Positions 38,751-50,898 are shown, numbered from the stretch's first letter. The stretch: 64,000 bases of DNA from Phycomyces nitens (GCA_022702545.1 JAHRBC010000005.1:2108001-2172000); one strand, 5' to 3'. Notes: generated by a model from the sequence alone, not told the origin. Numbers and translations are program-made.

Positions 38751-39806
38751 AAGTCAAAGAGCCAGATGATCATATCCTAGATGCGAGTTATCTGAGTTTG
38801 AGCGTAGAGGTATCATTTGGCTCTCTAATGCCAACTATACCCCAACTGATATTCTATACATGAACATCCCTCGATCAACAATTAACACCACCATAAAATG
38901 CTGGAAAGAAACTAGTAAAGCCAATACGAAGTCTATGCCCGGAAGACCAAATAAACTTAATTTCACAGCTGTTACGAGTTTTTGCTTGAGTATGAGACTG
39001 AATCCATTTGAAAGTTTCTCATACCACCAAGCAAATTTGGTGTCCACAGGTGTCATTGTTTGTAGAGATACAGATATTAGATATTTAAGAGCAAAGAGCT
39101 TCGGATATTATAAGCCTGTATCAAAGCCTAACTTGACCAGCAAACAGAAGAAGAATTGGCTGCGCTGAGATAAAGCTAGAGCCAACTTTAGCATCGAGAA
39201 CTGGAGTAGGGTGGTATGGTCAGATAAGTCCAGATTCATGGTAAAGGGTAATGCTTCTGACCCATCCGTGATACGTAAACCTGGCAAAAAACACCAAGAA
39301 AGCCATATTCATATAGCAGAAAAGTATGGAAAGGGTTCTGTCATGGTATGGGGTTGTTTCTGGGCTGGTGGTCTTGGGCCTTTATCGTTTATTGAAGGGC
39401 CTGTTGACCAAGACGCATATAGCAATTGTTTTTTCCAAAGAATTCAATCCATGGTACCAGAAATTGAACGAGAAACATGACACGATGTTCATGTTTTAAT
39501 AAGATGGAGCCAGCTTCCATACTGGCTCGTATACAACATGGTGAAAGAATCGTTGGGAAATTCAGAGATTCGACTACTGATCATCCCAAATTCCAGATCT
39601 TAACTCGATCGAGCATGTTTGGCATGCTTTAAAGGTCAAAGTTCAAGAGAGGAAGGGGTCTATTAACAATTTTAATGACCTAAAGACTTGTATCCTTTAG
39701 GAGCGGGAGTGGTCAGACCCTGAAGTACAGTATACTCTTATCGCAAATATACCTGACAGAGTAAGAGCTTTAATAAAGACTCGTGGTGGTCGCACCATAT
39801 ATTAAT
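38751..39806 (+). pseudogene. Decayed Tc1/mariner transposase (DDE_3)
   Basis: Fragments in changing frames cover a whole transposase. The helix-turn-helix part reads SEFERRGIIWLSNANYTPTD and IPRSTINTTIKCW with the GRPNKL linker. The catalytic part reads NWSRVVWSDKSRFMVKG (first Asp), KGSVMVWGCFWAGGLGP, then DGASFHTGSY (second Asp) and DLNSIEHVWHALK (Glu), ending ALIKTRGGRTIY and a stop at 39806. All three acidic residues can still be found, but stops (about 39166, 39478) and frameshifts break the gene. Terminal inverted repeats could not be found by eye. It sits directly behind the LINE relic. Confidence 0.82.
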
Positions 39807-40229
39807 ATCTCTCTTTTTTATTAATTTATCAATATATATATATCACTCAAAATATAAAACCAAAGTTTTAATATACTCGTTATCTTTGTTCAGAAGATAC
39901 ATGTTAAAGAAGTTGGTATGTAGTCTTTCTGGACTAGAAATTAAACACATTTTGGCGGTGATTTCTTTGGTGGGAGTGTACTAGTCATTTTTACCTTTAC
40001 TAAATCCCCTTTACCAAATTTTATTCTTTTTTGTTTGTCCAAAAAAACAAAACCTGACATCGTCTCAATCTCAAGTAGAAGAGCTGTAGTTTGTAAATCT
40101 TATATCTTGTCTTTTTCTCGCTTGTAAACTATTGTATTCTTCACAAAGAGTGATAGCTGTTATGTACAAAATTAAAATAAAGAAAAACACAAGTAAGAGA
40201 GAAAAGGAGTATCTGGAATATAGAATGAG
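39807..40229. other. Intergenic, Tc1 3' flank to WDR24 stop
   Basis: AT-rich DNA with a short (TA)n run near 39833. It should contain the transposon's right end and the WDR24 polyadenylation region. No gene seen. Confidence 0.4.
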
Positions 40230-43200
40230 TTAACCGGGAAGAGAGGCCTTTAATACACAAGTGTGTCCACAGCCAGTAGCGCATAGAGTCTCCTTTGAAA
40301 ACCATTCTCGCATGTGGTCCAAATGGCCACCATGATTGCAGCCTTGACACCATACATATAGACCTCGTACGGTTTGGTGACTAGAATAAGTTCATTGAGT
40401 AACTCATATAAAACATGTCTTTGGGAGCCTTATATTACCAGATAGAACATGGATTCAGCAAACGACGGCACTTATCACACGCCCATGAACCATTCGATGT
40501 ACCCATTACAACTTTGAAGCAATGGTTGCATGCAATATGTATAGTGGTCGCATTCTATATATCATCTAAGTAACAGCCTCTACTTTTCAACCCTTACCTC
40601 ATTACGCTCCCGGACTCTCTTTACTCTACACGCCTTGATCATGGCTGTGGCTGGCGACCAGAGTTTAAAGCGGTGGAGAAGATCTATTTTTCCCTAAGTA
40701 CGCATTTTAAAATCAAAGCCAAAATGCTCACCAATATAAGAGGTGAACCAGTCCTCGACTCGAATGTCATCAATGTGGATATAGTGTTCAAGGACAAGAT
40801 ATAGAGTTACACACATCTGCACATCACCCTGCTCAGTATAATAGTCCAAGAGTTCCATAACAACACCCTCGTGCTGCCATTTTGGCCATAGTTCAGCAGC
40901 CTCTGAACAAGAGTCACTGAAGCTTGTCCTGATGCTCTGTTTGTCTTGGTCAGTATTCTCATCCGACTCTTCCGATTCGGATACGCTAGACTCTGCACTG
41001 TCTGTATCTTCATTTTCAATCTAAAGCAATTTGTCAGTCGGTTGGCTTGACAGGTCTCCAACAATCGCATACATCCAAAAGACCATGCTCTGCAACATCT
41101 TGCTGTCTCCTGTCGTCCGGTTCAGACACTAGATTGGAATACAATTTTTTTAACAAGAGCTTTTAGAACACAATATACATGTATTACATTCGTCTTCCGA
41201 GTCAAACAAGAGGGCCACAATCTTCCATGTTTGAGATGTCCTGTATCTACCCATCTTCCAGGCGACCTAATCACAAAACAATTATATATATATATATAAG
41301 CTATTATGGGGATTCTTAGACAACTTACAAGACTATTGTTTTCGCAAGATTCAGCAACATCTTTGCTAGATATCTGGTAGTGCTCAGCAAATACAGAAAA
41401 TGCTTCAAAATCAAACAGCGGAAGATGGGCAATTCCGCAGTTTTGTGCTGGAATATATTGGGTAAACTAAAGAGGTCCTGTTAGTTGGGGGGTTTGGTGG
41501 GTACAGAATATTAATGTACTTCATCTTCTACTGTGCAAGTCTTTGTGGGTGGCCTTCTCCATTTCTTAGACATAAAGGCTGCTGTCTGTGGAAGAGTTCT
41601 AGAGTGAGCTGTATTAATAAACAGGTAAGTGCCAATAAACAACCTCAGACTCGCCCTTCATCCACAAAATGCTCGCGGGAGCTCTGGTCAATTGCAAAGG
41701 CCAAATCTCCTTGGACATTCCATCCAATTGCATTTCGTTTCAAGAGGTCTACAGGACGATAAGAAGCCTGTATTTCTTGCCGAATGAACCACTTGTCTTT
41801 GGCGACCGAATAGATTGTGTCTGAATTGAGCCACAGGAAACCTAGAATACCCAGATCATTAGACAGACGTTCCTCTTTATGCCATCTTACCTGTGGGAGT
41901 TGTTTCGTGCTCATCAAAAGCATACTTGGCTATATTGGGACGCCTCACATCCCAGACATGAATCCGGCTGTCTGTCAACAGGGCACACGAAGCAATCTCA
42001 TCGTCATATCCTGGTCTCCATTGAATACGTGCCACAGCTGCCATGGTACGAATGGAGTAAAGAGGCCTTCGACTATCTGCACTCATGTCCCATACCTTTA
42101 TCCTGGTATTAGCTGTGAGCTATAGTCAGTAGTACGCTTGCCTTGATAGTCTTATCACGTCCTCCACTGGCAACCATACGCCCTCCATGATGCCAGTCAA
42201 CAGTTAGACAAGGGCCATTATGAGCGCTCACCTTGCGCTCATACATTGCCTTTGGGTTTCGCATATCCCATTTCTAAATACACCAAAGTGTTAAAAGATG
42301 TTGTGATAAATCATAAGCTTACTTGGATAGTGCCGGTCTCAAAGGCAGCTGCAAACTCATATTGAATGAGTGGGTTAAACTGGACATCACGTACAGACTC
42401 TGATTTTCCCTCAAAAGTATGAAGGGCTGCATTCTTTGGGTCTCTGAGATCCTACAGGTGACTCTCTTCTATCAATAAATGGTTTGATACACGCGTCTTA
42501 TGGCTTTACCCAACACTTCATGCTACCATCCTGAGAAGCACTCAATAAAACATTGCCATTCTCTGGCTGAAAGCACACACGATTGACCGCACGCGCATGC
42601 TCATTAATTACGCGCTCGGCTATAGTAGATTTGTTGAGTTTATACATTGTCTATTATCAGATCCCAAGTTCTTTGGGTATCCGTTTATGCTTTTGTGTAT
42701 AACATATGTCATGCATGTATTTTAATATTTTACCTGCTTTCCGTCCTACTTTGTTCAGGTCCCACAAGATAATGGCACCATTTGTTGCTGCTGTGGCCAC
42801 CTTGTTTTTGGTGGCTATTTATGCACAAGAAGTTGGCTTTCTACTTTAGCTCGCGTAACTTGTGAGACTCTTTCTCTGCCTACCGTTGTTTCCCCATTTG
42901 ACGTCGTTACTACTATAATTCAAGTTCAAATGACTTCCGGCTCTCAAGTTTAGTGTCTCGACTACTTCAGATTTTGTCACCGCGATGATCTTGAGGACTA
43001 TTTAGTCCCACATGAGTTTAATGTAGGCAAATGATGTATATGTGTAGAGTTTATATAGAATGATATCTTTTATTATTATTATTTTTATTATTATTTTTAT
43101 TATTATTATCTTGACCCAGCATTACCTTCTCTTCCCGCAACAGCTACCGATTCGCCATCCGGGGATATGCTTAGGGCATTCAGGGCTCCTGACATGCGTG

Positions 43201-43387
43201 ACCTCAGAACTGTTGTGGAATCATTGGCTGGATCGGATTCCTGGCCTTCATCCAAACCAGACAAGGGCGATGATTGGGATTCTGTGGGTTCTGAAGAAAG
43301 TCTAGCGGCTGCATACAATCCTGCTTGAGAAACGATCCGTTGCATTCTTCCACTTCCAGAAAGTTGATTTCTTGCGTGTTTTTTCAT
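40230..43387 (-). CDS. WDR24: WDR24/Sea2: GATOR2 (SEA) complex subunit
   Basis: ATG 43387 to TAA 40230, in about twelve short exons. WD40 repeats open with ALNALSISPDGESVAVAGRE, then LKIIAVTKSEVVETLNLRAG and a NDVKWGN segment, which parallels human WDR24 (LFKIFAIEEEEFVEKLNLR, ADVVWHQ). Later repeats show DLRDPK-type, GGRDKTIK, RPGYDDEIASCA and RIHVWDVRRPNIAKYAFDEH, matching the human DHNIYVWDVRRPFVP region. The C-terminus has an acidic linker and then a zinc-binding tail: CDKCRR-type cysteine pairs near 40480 and CQGCNHGGHLDHMREWF with CATGCGHTC at about 40370-40260. This is the RING/zinc-ribbon of GATOR2 WDR24. The complex activates TORC1 at the vacuole by opposing GATOR1 when amino acids are present. 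Exon borders are approximate. Confidence 0.9.
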
Positions 43388-43913
43388 CAAGTGCAAACAA
43401 GAAAACAGCTCTTGAGAGTCTGCCTGATTCTGTTGCCTTGGTAAGTGTGGATGGCACTCTCTCTTTTTATTTTATTTTATTTTATATTTTATATTATATT
43501 TCTAGATGCAAAGAGGAGAGCGGTCACAATTGAGGATTCGATTTCCCTCGTACCAAGTGATTGTTTGTTGAACAAGTGTGTTTTGGCATTATATAAAAGA
43601 CTATTGGTAATAATAAAAGAGGGTTATAGAAACCAATTCGGCTAGAAGGATAATACCAATATTTATTCAAAATACAAAAAATAATAATAATAATAAAATA
43701 AAATAAAATAAAGAGAGAGAGAGAGGGAAATATAGCATATAAATGTATAGTATACATTGCATACATGTATAAAGATGTATGTAAAAGTGAAATAAAAGCG
43801 ATTTATAAATTGTTTGATTGAATGATCGTGCAAGATTGTAACGCAACAAGAAAAAGAAAAGACTCTGGCTTTTCATCTTTTTTTTTTTGGTTTTTTTTTA
43901 TTGCTGTCTAGAC
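43388..43913. other. Intergenic between WDR24 start and PCF11 stop
   Basis: AT-rich, with (TTTTA)n and AAT-type short repeats (about 43460-43500, 43675-43730). WDR24's promoter must lie here. No gene seen. Confidence 0.5.
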
Positions 43914-46029
43914 CTAGTTTGTGCGAGCTACCTTGTGATCAATCTACCGCAAAGAGATAGATAGAGAAAAACCATGGCGGATCAATGCTTTGTTGCGACA
44001 TTTAATTATTTTCTCATTATTTTATTATTTACCTCGACATCGCCTTCCTCAGCCTTGCGCTTCAGAGAAGACGGGATATTATTTACATTGTCAATGTCCT
44101 GCTCCTGTGGGGTTATATCCATAGAAGAGTCTCCAAATACCAGCGTTCCACTCTTGATTGCATCTGCATGACATGTTGCGTGGTATATCTAATATCATCA
44201 TAAGCTATCTTTACCCACTAGAATTGTCCCCCCAGCTACCCCACTATGCCATTACTTTTTTACTATCTCTATTTCTATTATTACTATCATAGTTCTATTG
44301 CTATTATTATGATTATGATTATTATTATTATTGTATTAAGAGTATTTACCGTGTTTTCTACCAGAACGGCATTCTTGTACATCCACTCCTCCTCCTCATC
44401 ATTCCAAAAGTCTATAAAACGTTCTCCACAAATAGGACAAGGCTTCCGTCCATCATTGGGCATCACTACCTTGTGCTCCTCTGCCATATCTGCATCTTCT
44501 GTACTTCCATGTACACCATTATTTTTTTCATTGTTATTGGAGCCGTTGTTATTCTGATCATTCAAGAAGGCCGGGGCTGCAAGTTACAAAAAAGAAAAAG
44601 ATTAATATTTTTACTAATCATCATCATCATTATCGTCATCTTGATTAGACGATCAATCTTAATCTTACCTTGTTGACTGGTAATCTCGCCACCCGCACCA
44701 CTGATCCATTCTGATTCAGTCACAAACCAGGATCGTGACAATCCTCGCTTGACACGTTCCTTCATGCGACGATTCTGTCTGAAATGAGAATCGAGATGGG
44801 CATCCATCTTTGCCTGGCCCTCGTCTGTTTTTGGGTAACGGAAACCGCATTGTTTGCATTGCAAAGGTAAGTTTGAATACAATAACTCCACTGCACCTGC
44901 TCTTGGTCTAAAAGATGAATTATTGTAGTGGGTGTAATAAAAAGGACAAAATAGGAAGGTTGGGGTGAGCAAGGATGATTTAAAGATTAAGCTATGAACA
45001 CTAAATTCCAATACACACATTTGTAAATCTTTGCTGTCAAAGCGGAAGGGTCCAAACACATCTTGAGTCTTGTCTGCTACTCTTTCAGGTGTAGTAGAAG
45101 GGGTTGCGATTCCATTTGTAGGATTACCTAGGAAACCCATTGAAGCAAGGTTCTTTAACAAATCACCTGTATTAACTGGAACTGGCTTGGGAGGGTGGGA
45201 TAGACGAACAGGCTGTGGAACCAGGGGTACAAACGCAGGCTGTGGAGCAGTAGCAAGAACCTGGGACATGTATTGTTGGATAGGTGCCGCTTGTGAGGTT
45301 GCCAATGTAGGAAGGATAGCCTGGATCTATTTTCAGTCTCACTAAATCGCTTTTTTCTTTCTTTTTAAGATTATTGTCAATATTTACTTGTCCAAGTATC
45401 TGAGAGAGATGGTCATTATTGGCAGTTGTTTGTTGAGGTGCCAAAAGTGCTTGAAGAGCTGGAAGGATATCACTGGGATTCATTGGCTGGTGAAGCTGTT
45501 GCTGCTGTTGCTGCTGTTGCTGCTGTTGCTGTTGCTGCTGGTGAAGCTGTTGCTGCTGCTGTTGATGATGCTGTTGATGATGCTGCTGCTGTTGATGATG
45601 GTGTTGCTGCTGTTGCTGCTGCTGCTGCTGCTGATTGTGGTGCTGATGCTGTTGACGTTGCTGATGCTGTTGTGGTTGTTGTGGTTGTACAGGTAAAGAC
45701 TGTTAATAGTCAATAGTCAATAATCAAAATTCTTATTATTATTCAATGTCTTCAATCTTATTCTCATATCTTTTACAGTCATATCATAGTCTAGTCTATA
45801 TATTATATAATCTTATTCCAGATACACTATTCTACTATATATAGCTATATATATATATCTATTTATCTAGAAATCATTGTATAGCTATCAATTTTCTTAC
45901 TTGAACAGGTGCAGAGAACTTGGAAGCTCTGGGATCTCTTGAAGAAAGGCCATAATTATTAGGGCGAATACGAGGATCACGCGAAGGCTGCTGCAATTGC
46001 TGCTGTAGTTGATTCTGTTGCTGCAATTG

Positions 46030-46065
<36 letters not shown>

Positions 46066-47016
46066 TTGTTGTTGCTGATGATGATGCTGTTGTTGTTGTT
46101 GAATTTGATGCTGAGGCTGTTGCTGCTGCTGATACCACATTATAATCAGCCTTTCCCTTTATTATCCCTAACCAAACTTACCTTTGGAGGAGGGACAAAG
46201 TTGGGATTGACATGTATTTGCTGGTTGCGCGGTGACTGGGTAGGCTGACCAGCAGCACGAGGAGGACTAGCATTCTGAAGATTGTGCCGATGAGGCGAAT
46301 GAATGGCCTGTCTTTGATTATCTCTCATGTAATTCAATGCTCGTTCAATAGGCTCAATAACATGGCGAGCAAACACAGGTCCTCCAGCTGGCATTCCATT
46401 TTTCCATGTTTGCAATACACGCTCAAAACTGCGTCGCATCTGAGGCTCAGTGAGAGTATAGGCATCCAGATAAATTGAGCCAATGTTCCTTGCAAAATGG
46501 CTGATAAAAGGCCCTCCTACGTTCTTACAGATCGAATCGATCAAATACAATACAGGCAACTTCTGATCGGGTGCATTCTGTAATCAATGGTTAAAAAACA
46601 ACCTACTCTCCTCATTCTGAATACGAAGGAGAGAAACAACAGCAACAAGAGCAGAAATCGTGGCGGTTCATTTCTTTATTATAATTAAGCTCTATCATCC
46701 TCAAGGGGTCTCTTTCCCCTTTGTCCCCCTTCTTTTGAGCCTTGTTTGTATTTCTCTCCCTCATAGTCAAAGTCATGGTAATTATATCTGCGAAACTTAC
46801 GTGTCTAATTTGTTGTTCAATTTCTCTTACAATTGTGCTGGCTGCGTATTGATTTTCTTGAGCCATTATTGTCAGGTTGGTGATGATGGGCTTGGAGTTG
46901 AAGGTAAGCTCTGAGAGTGCTGCTCGATAGTTTCCTCGGACGGTTTCAATGTTGGCCGATTGCTGTGGTGCTTGCTGAATAATGCCACTCATGGTGGGAA
47001 TATTGTGCAATGACAT
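43914..47016 (-). CDS. PCF11: PCF11: pre-mRNA cleavage factor, CTD-interacting
   Basis: About seven exons. The N-terminal CID spans two exons: LTFNSKPIITNLTIMAQENQ and, after an intron, KLPVLYLIDSICKNVGGPF, ending near RALNYMRDN. It binds Ser2-phosphorylated Pol II CTD. Two long Gln/His-rich tracts follow (46130-46000 and 45690-45480) separated by an intron and a SRDPRIRPN linker. The C-terminal half has zinc finger 1 (CKQCGFRYP with HLDSHF), the RSWFVTESEW segment, and zinc finger 2 (CPICGERFIDFWNDEEEEWM with YHATC), which bind Clp1 and other CF IA partners in yeast. The final short exon gives EVARTN and TAG at 43914. The start is either ATG 47016 or the in-frame ATG 46992 (MSGIIQQ); the latter resembles other Pcf11 starts. 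It couples 3'-end cleavage to termination. Confidence 0.93.
45480..45690. repeat. Coding CAG/CAA (Gln/His) repeat 1 in PCF11
   Basis: About 70 codons of interrupted glutamine and histidine on the minus strand, with in-frame CAA and CAT interruptions. The tract remains open. Confidence 0.92.
46000..46135. repeat. Coding CAG/CAA (Gln/His) repeat 2 in PCF11
   Basis: A second glutamine tract of about 40 codons, in the preceding exon, including an uninterrupted run of about ten GCT units on the plus strand. Confidence 0.92.
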
Positions 47017-47674
47017 TGAACTATGTTGATTGAGTAGTATAAAAGAAGAAGAAGAAGAAGAAGAAGAAAAGAAAATAACAAGGGCGTAACAAAGAGATGT
47101 CTTTAGAGTGTAACCCAAGCTGATGATTGAAGAAAAAATAGATTGGAATCAGTCTTTTTCTTTTGTTTTTTTTTATTTTTTCAGTCTTTTGTGTGTAGGT
47201 TTGTGGATGTGAGGATGGATGATGATATTGTATTGTATGAATGTATTTGTCTGAGGTATACGAGATTGTTCAGAAATGCTTTGTACGTTGGGTCTGTTTA
47301 ATTCTTTCTACTTCTTTTGTATTGTTTTTGAGTACCGGCTTGAAGTCGGATTCCTACCTTCTTTATTAAAAGATTCCGGGCTAGAAAAGAGGAGGAGAAA
47401 AACCAGGAAGAAAACAGAAAACGAGAAAGCTTGGCTTTCATAATGCTCAAAAAAGAAAACAAGTGACGCAATGGCTGACTTGGATTGGAAAAGGTGATTG
47501 GCAGAAATCATATTTGCCATTCTTTTTTTTCCAACTTCAACTGTCGCGTGAAAAATATTGAAACAAAAATAGAATATTAATTTTGAAACACCAAGAAAAA
47601 AAATTAATATTTAAATCGACTTTGGATGTAATCTCTTTTCTTTATCTTTCCAACTTTCTTATTTTATTTTTAAA
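47017..47674. promoter_or_regulatory. Divergent promoter region PCF11 / synaptobrevin
   Basis: The two genes start back to back with about 660 bp between them. The stretch contains a GAAGAA-type purine run near 47045-47070, T-rich tracts (about 47155-47180) and AT-rich DNA close to the synaptobrevin start. No specific site can be named. Confidence 0.45.
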
Positions 47675-48233
47675 ATGTAAACACCAATATTGGATGTTAT
47701 TTTTGGTTATTAACCATGATCTCTCTTATATACAGGTCAGACCCTTATGATCCCTATGTGCCAAATGTTCGATCTATGGCAGAGATCCAGAAAAAGGATG
47801 ACAAGGTCGAGAAAGTCAGGGCACAAGTTGATGCTGTAGTTGATGTTATGAATGAAAATATCGAATTGGCCAAGAAGCGTGGTGTTCAAATAAATGATAT
47901 TTCCAGGCAAACAGGTACATATAATTCATTTCCAACAATGATTCTGACAATCTATCCACATAAGAACAACTAGAAAAGGATGCCAGTAAATTTCATAGAA
48001 GCGGAAAAGAGGTCTCCAAGAGGATGTGGTGGAAGGATTTTAAATGGAGAGCCATTATTGTCCTGACCATCTTTATTATCCTTGCTATTATTGTTGGTAA
48101 GAGTGGCTCATACAAGATACTCCATTATGCTAAGCCTAAAAAATGTATTCTACCTATAGCCTCAATTGTTGTCACCCAGGTAAATAGTAGACACTCTCTT
48201 ATAAAGCCACAGGTTACTCATATAATTCTATAG
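47675..48233 (+). CDS. SNC1: Synaptobrevin (R-SNARE, Snc1/2-VAMP type)
   Basis: Best model: AT at 47675-47676, then exons 47736-47914, 47965-48096 and 48160-48233, total 387 nt, 128 residues. It begins MSDPYDPYVPNV if the start codon is split by intron 1 (see findings). The SNARE motif runs KVRAQVDAVVDVMNENIELA, KKRGVQINDISRQTEQLEKD and ASKF, with the ionic-layer Arg in KKRG at the right spacing. It is followed by WWKDFKWR and a single tail anchor (IIVLTIFIILAIIV plus ASIVV). The acceptor at 47964 is preferred over the one a few bases later because it restores the exact 22-residue spacing of VAMP between the layer Arg and the Phe of ASKF. The protein drives fusion of secretory vesicles with the plasma membrane. 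An alternative start at ATG 47716 would need a retained intron end. Confidence 0.88.
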
Positions 48234-49357
48234 ACAAGATCATAGTACCATCAAACCATTAACCCGGTAGCTATATTATACGGGTTGTACAGAACGAAAC
48301 ATCTCTTTTGTTTTCTCTAAAAGCATGTAGCATTTTTTGTTACCCTCTCTATAATCCACAAAAGCCTCCTTGTATCTTAGCACATCTTCTAAGCGCGTAT
48401 ACCTTTTGTTTCTTTGTTACAAACCATATCCCTACTCAATTTAAACATTAATACCCTCATAAAAATAATTGGCACAAATATCTTGAGCCTCACCATACAT
48501 TGATCATGGAGTCCAATTTTAATCCTTGAAGACTATACAAATTGACTTGGAACCAACAGTAACTAGAGGCTTAAAGATTATTATAATTATAATATATATA
48601 TATATAATGCTTCATAACATGAGAATTTGAACATATTGTTTTTAAAACGCTCATAGTAGACTGTGTATGGTTTGATGAATGGGAGTACCAGAGTTCTATG
48701 GAGTATTAATAATTTCTCAAGATGATGGTACAGTAATCCAATGTTTGATACTTGTGAACTAATATGTCATGTCAGCCACTTGAGTGGTCTCTCAGCCACA
48801 AAGCCAGTCTACTCCAAATGAATGCTATATTTTCAACAGTTTAATGATCAAAAGAGGATATACACTATAGATACGGACTATAAGTAATGATGCGAAAAAC
48901 TAACATTTGGCTTTGTAACAATGCCTAAACGTATATTTTTACCTATTGATCTATAAATTCCAATTCGTTGCAGCCAACAACAACAAAAAAACTGTTGAGG
49001 GGCTGGATTCTCGATTGTGAAATAATGGCTTTGGTGATTAAAGCCAAGCCATTACTCTGTCAATATACATACAATGGTATATAATAGAGAATATAAGCTA
49101 CTGGAAGATCTTGCTATAAAAAAAAACATAGTTAAAATTGTTCTGACAGATCAAAAATGTTCTAATTTTAAATAATCTAAATTTATTCAAACAGCACCAG
49201 CCATCTCAATGCATAAGTTGACTTTTTTTTTTTACATGTACAAAAATACTTGGGTATATTAGTGATTAGGGCTTTTATTGAAGTTCAACTCGGTTAGTCA
49301 TTATAATCAGGGCTTCTTGGTTTGTACTCTGCTGATAATTCCCAAGTTAATTATACA

Positions 49358-49733
49358 TCATTTACAGTAATTTGTGTCTTGTCTACAATCTTCATAGTGA
49401 TGCCGTCTTCCAAGCACTGTTGAAGCGTTCTTGGAGGCTTTGAGTGTACATTTTCTCTTGTAACCCTCGGAGCCCTCAGAAGGTTCTATTTTTATTATAT
49501 TAAGCGGAGATCGAGGTAGATGTACAGTGTGGTCGACTATTCCAACTTTCATCGCGGATTTATATCTCGCTTGATTCAGGTCTATGATTATTTAATCTAG
49601 TCAACATAAAGCCTTTAATCTTGGAACCAAATGGAATACCTCCAAAGGTATCGACGTTAGTAAAAAAGAATTGCATCTTATTGACGGCACCAATGAGTGT
49701 TTTTAGACAAGTTATAACGATGCCACCAGCCAT
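49358..49733 (-). pseudogene. Two adjacent unrecognised coding frames, perhaps one broken gene
   Basis: ATG 49733 opens a frame (MAGGIVITCLKTLIGAVNKM, later TNVDTFGGIPFGSKIKG) that stops at 49560. The overlapping next frame (ATG 49552 region: MKVGIVDHTVHLPRSPLNII, then KIEPSEGSEGYKRKC) runs to TGA at 49358. Codon use in both looks coding and differs from the AT-rich surroundings. Together they suggest a single gene of about 120 residues broken by a frameshift, or two exons with a missed junction. I do not recognise either part. Confidence 0.3.
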
Positions 49734-50299
49734 TTTTGCACTTCTAATAAGACATTATGCCTTTATATATTGTATGTTCAATACTTACATTTCCTCTACA
49801 AGACTAGAACCTGGAATTATTGAAAATTGATATATGATCTCTTAAAAGTATGGGCAAATATGTCTCTTATACAAGAACCCATGGCCTTTACATACTTTAT
49901 TAAGCTATATTAATCACATTAGATTATCTGATTTAGAGAATAATTGTGTCAACGACGCTCATTTTCCAAATCCAAACGAGGTTTTATATGGTGGTTGTGT
50001 ATCAAGAACTTTTTTGAAGTAATAATATTTGATATTATGTTTCTTGAGGAGGGTATAAACTTACTAGTCAATGACTAGTACATCCATTTATTCTATGACT
50101 GTAATGTATCTAATTTCACAACTGGCTTTTTCATGCGCAATGCTCTTTGAGGCTATGAAATTACGATCATTTAAGAAGAAAAAAAGTCCTTTGATTTGTT
50201 TAATATAAAACATAGTACAGGTTATCCTTACTCTTGGCATAATAATTATCATATTTTACAATTGTATATTATCCATTTGTAACCGCAACCATAAAGGGA

Positions 50300-50715
50300 C
50301 CATGATATACATTAACAATATATTCTTTTACTTGGTTCAAAAGCTTGGTGTTGATTTAATGGTCTTGACGAATCTTTCTTATGCATCTCACTTTGGTGGA
50401 TTGTATTGGTGTGAAGAGTTGGTCACTATGTCTTGGTCTCTCTCTCAATCCAAATTTGCTTTCTTTCATTACAATTGTCCGGGTCATGGTAATGAGAATA
50501 TGATGATTCCACTCTCCTCATCAATCTCATTGTCATTCCGCGAGACATGGCATTGAGTTCACGGTTTTCGCTCGGGTCTCGGTCAGAGCCACAACTTGAC
50601 TTTAGGTCATTCTCTCACTAGTAGGGCCAGAAGATCCTTGAATCTGTCCCATCTCTTTGTAATGACATTTTTACGGGATGTACTTTCATGGTTCCACATC
50701 GGTTCTCATTTTAGA
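50300..50715 (-). pseudogene. Possible LINE ORF2 endonuclease relic
   Basis: Reading the minus strand from about 50700, frames give KRWDRFKDLLALLVRE, a stop, then SQVVALTETRAKTVNSM. The second piece recalls the beta strand with the catalytic Glu (xVVALxETR) at the start of LINE apurinic endonucleases. The rest is too decayed to follow and there is no reverse transcriptase. The call rests on this short resemblance. Confidence 0.25.
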
Positions 50716-50898
50716 AAATAGAAAACTCTCGAAAATACTATAAAATAAATAAATCTCAAAATCAAGTCGTGACATTCTCTTGTTATTCGCAACAATAGAG
50801 ATTCACCAACCTTTTCAATCCAAGGCTCCCTACAAAGAATGATATTGTTCATAATTTAAGTGGCCCTAAAATAATAAAACATTAAATATAAAACCACA

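Noticed and set aside
45388..45716. Long plus-strand poly-Leu and poly-Val/Ala frames
   Set aside because: They are the complement of the CAG repeat encoding glutamine in PCF11.
50300..50556. Plus-strand open frame (84 aa) in the 50.3 kb region
   Set aside because: Its codon use is poor and the opposite strand gives a better, if weak, LINE endonuclease resemblance, so it is probably a shadow.
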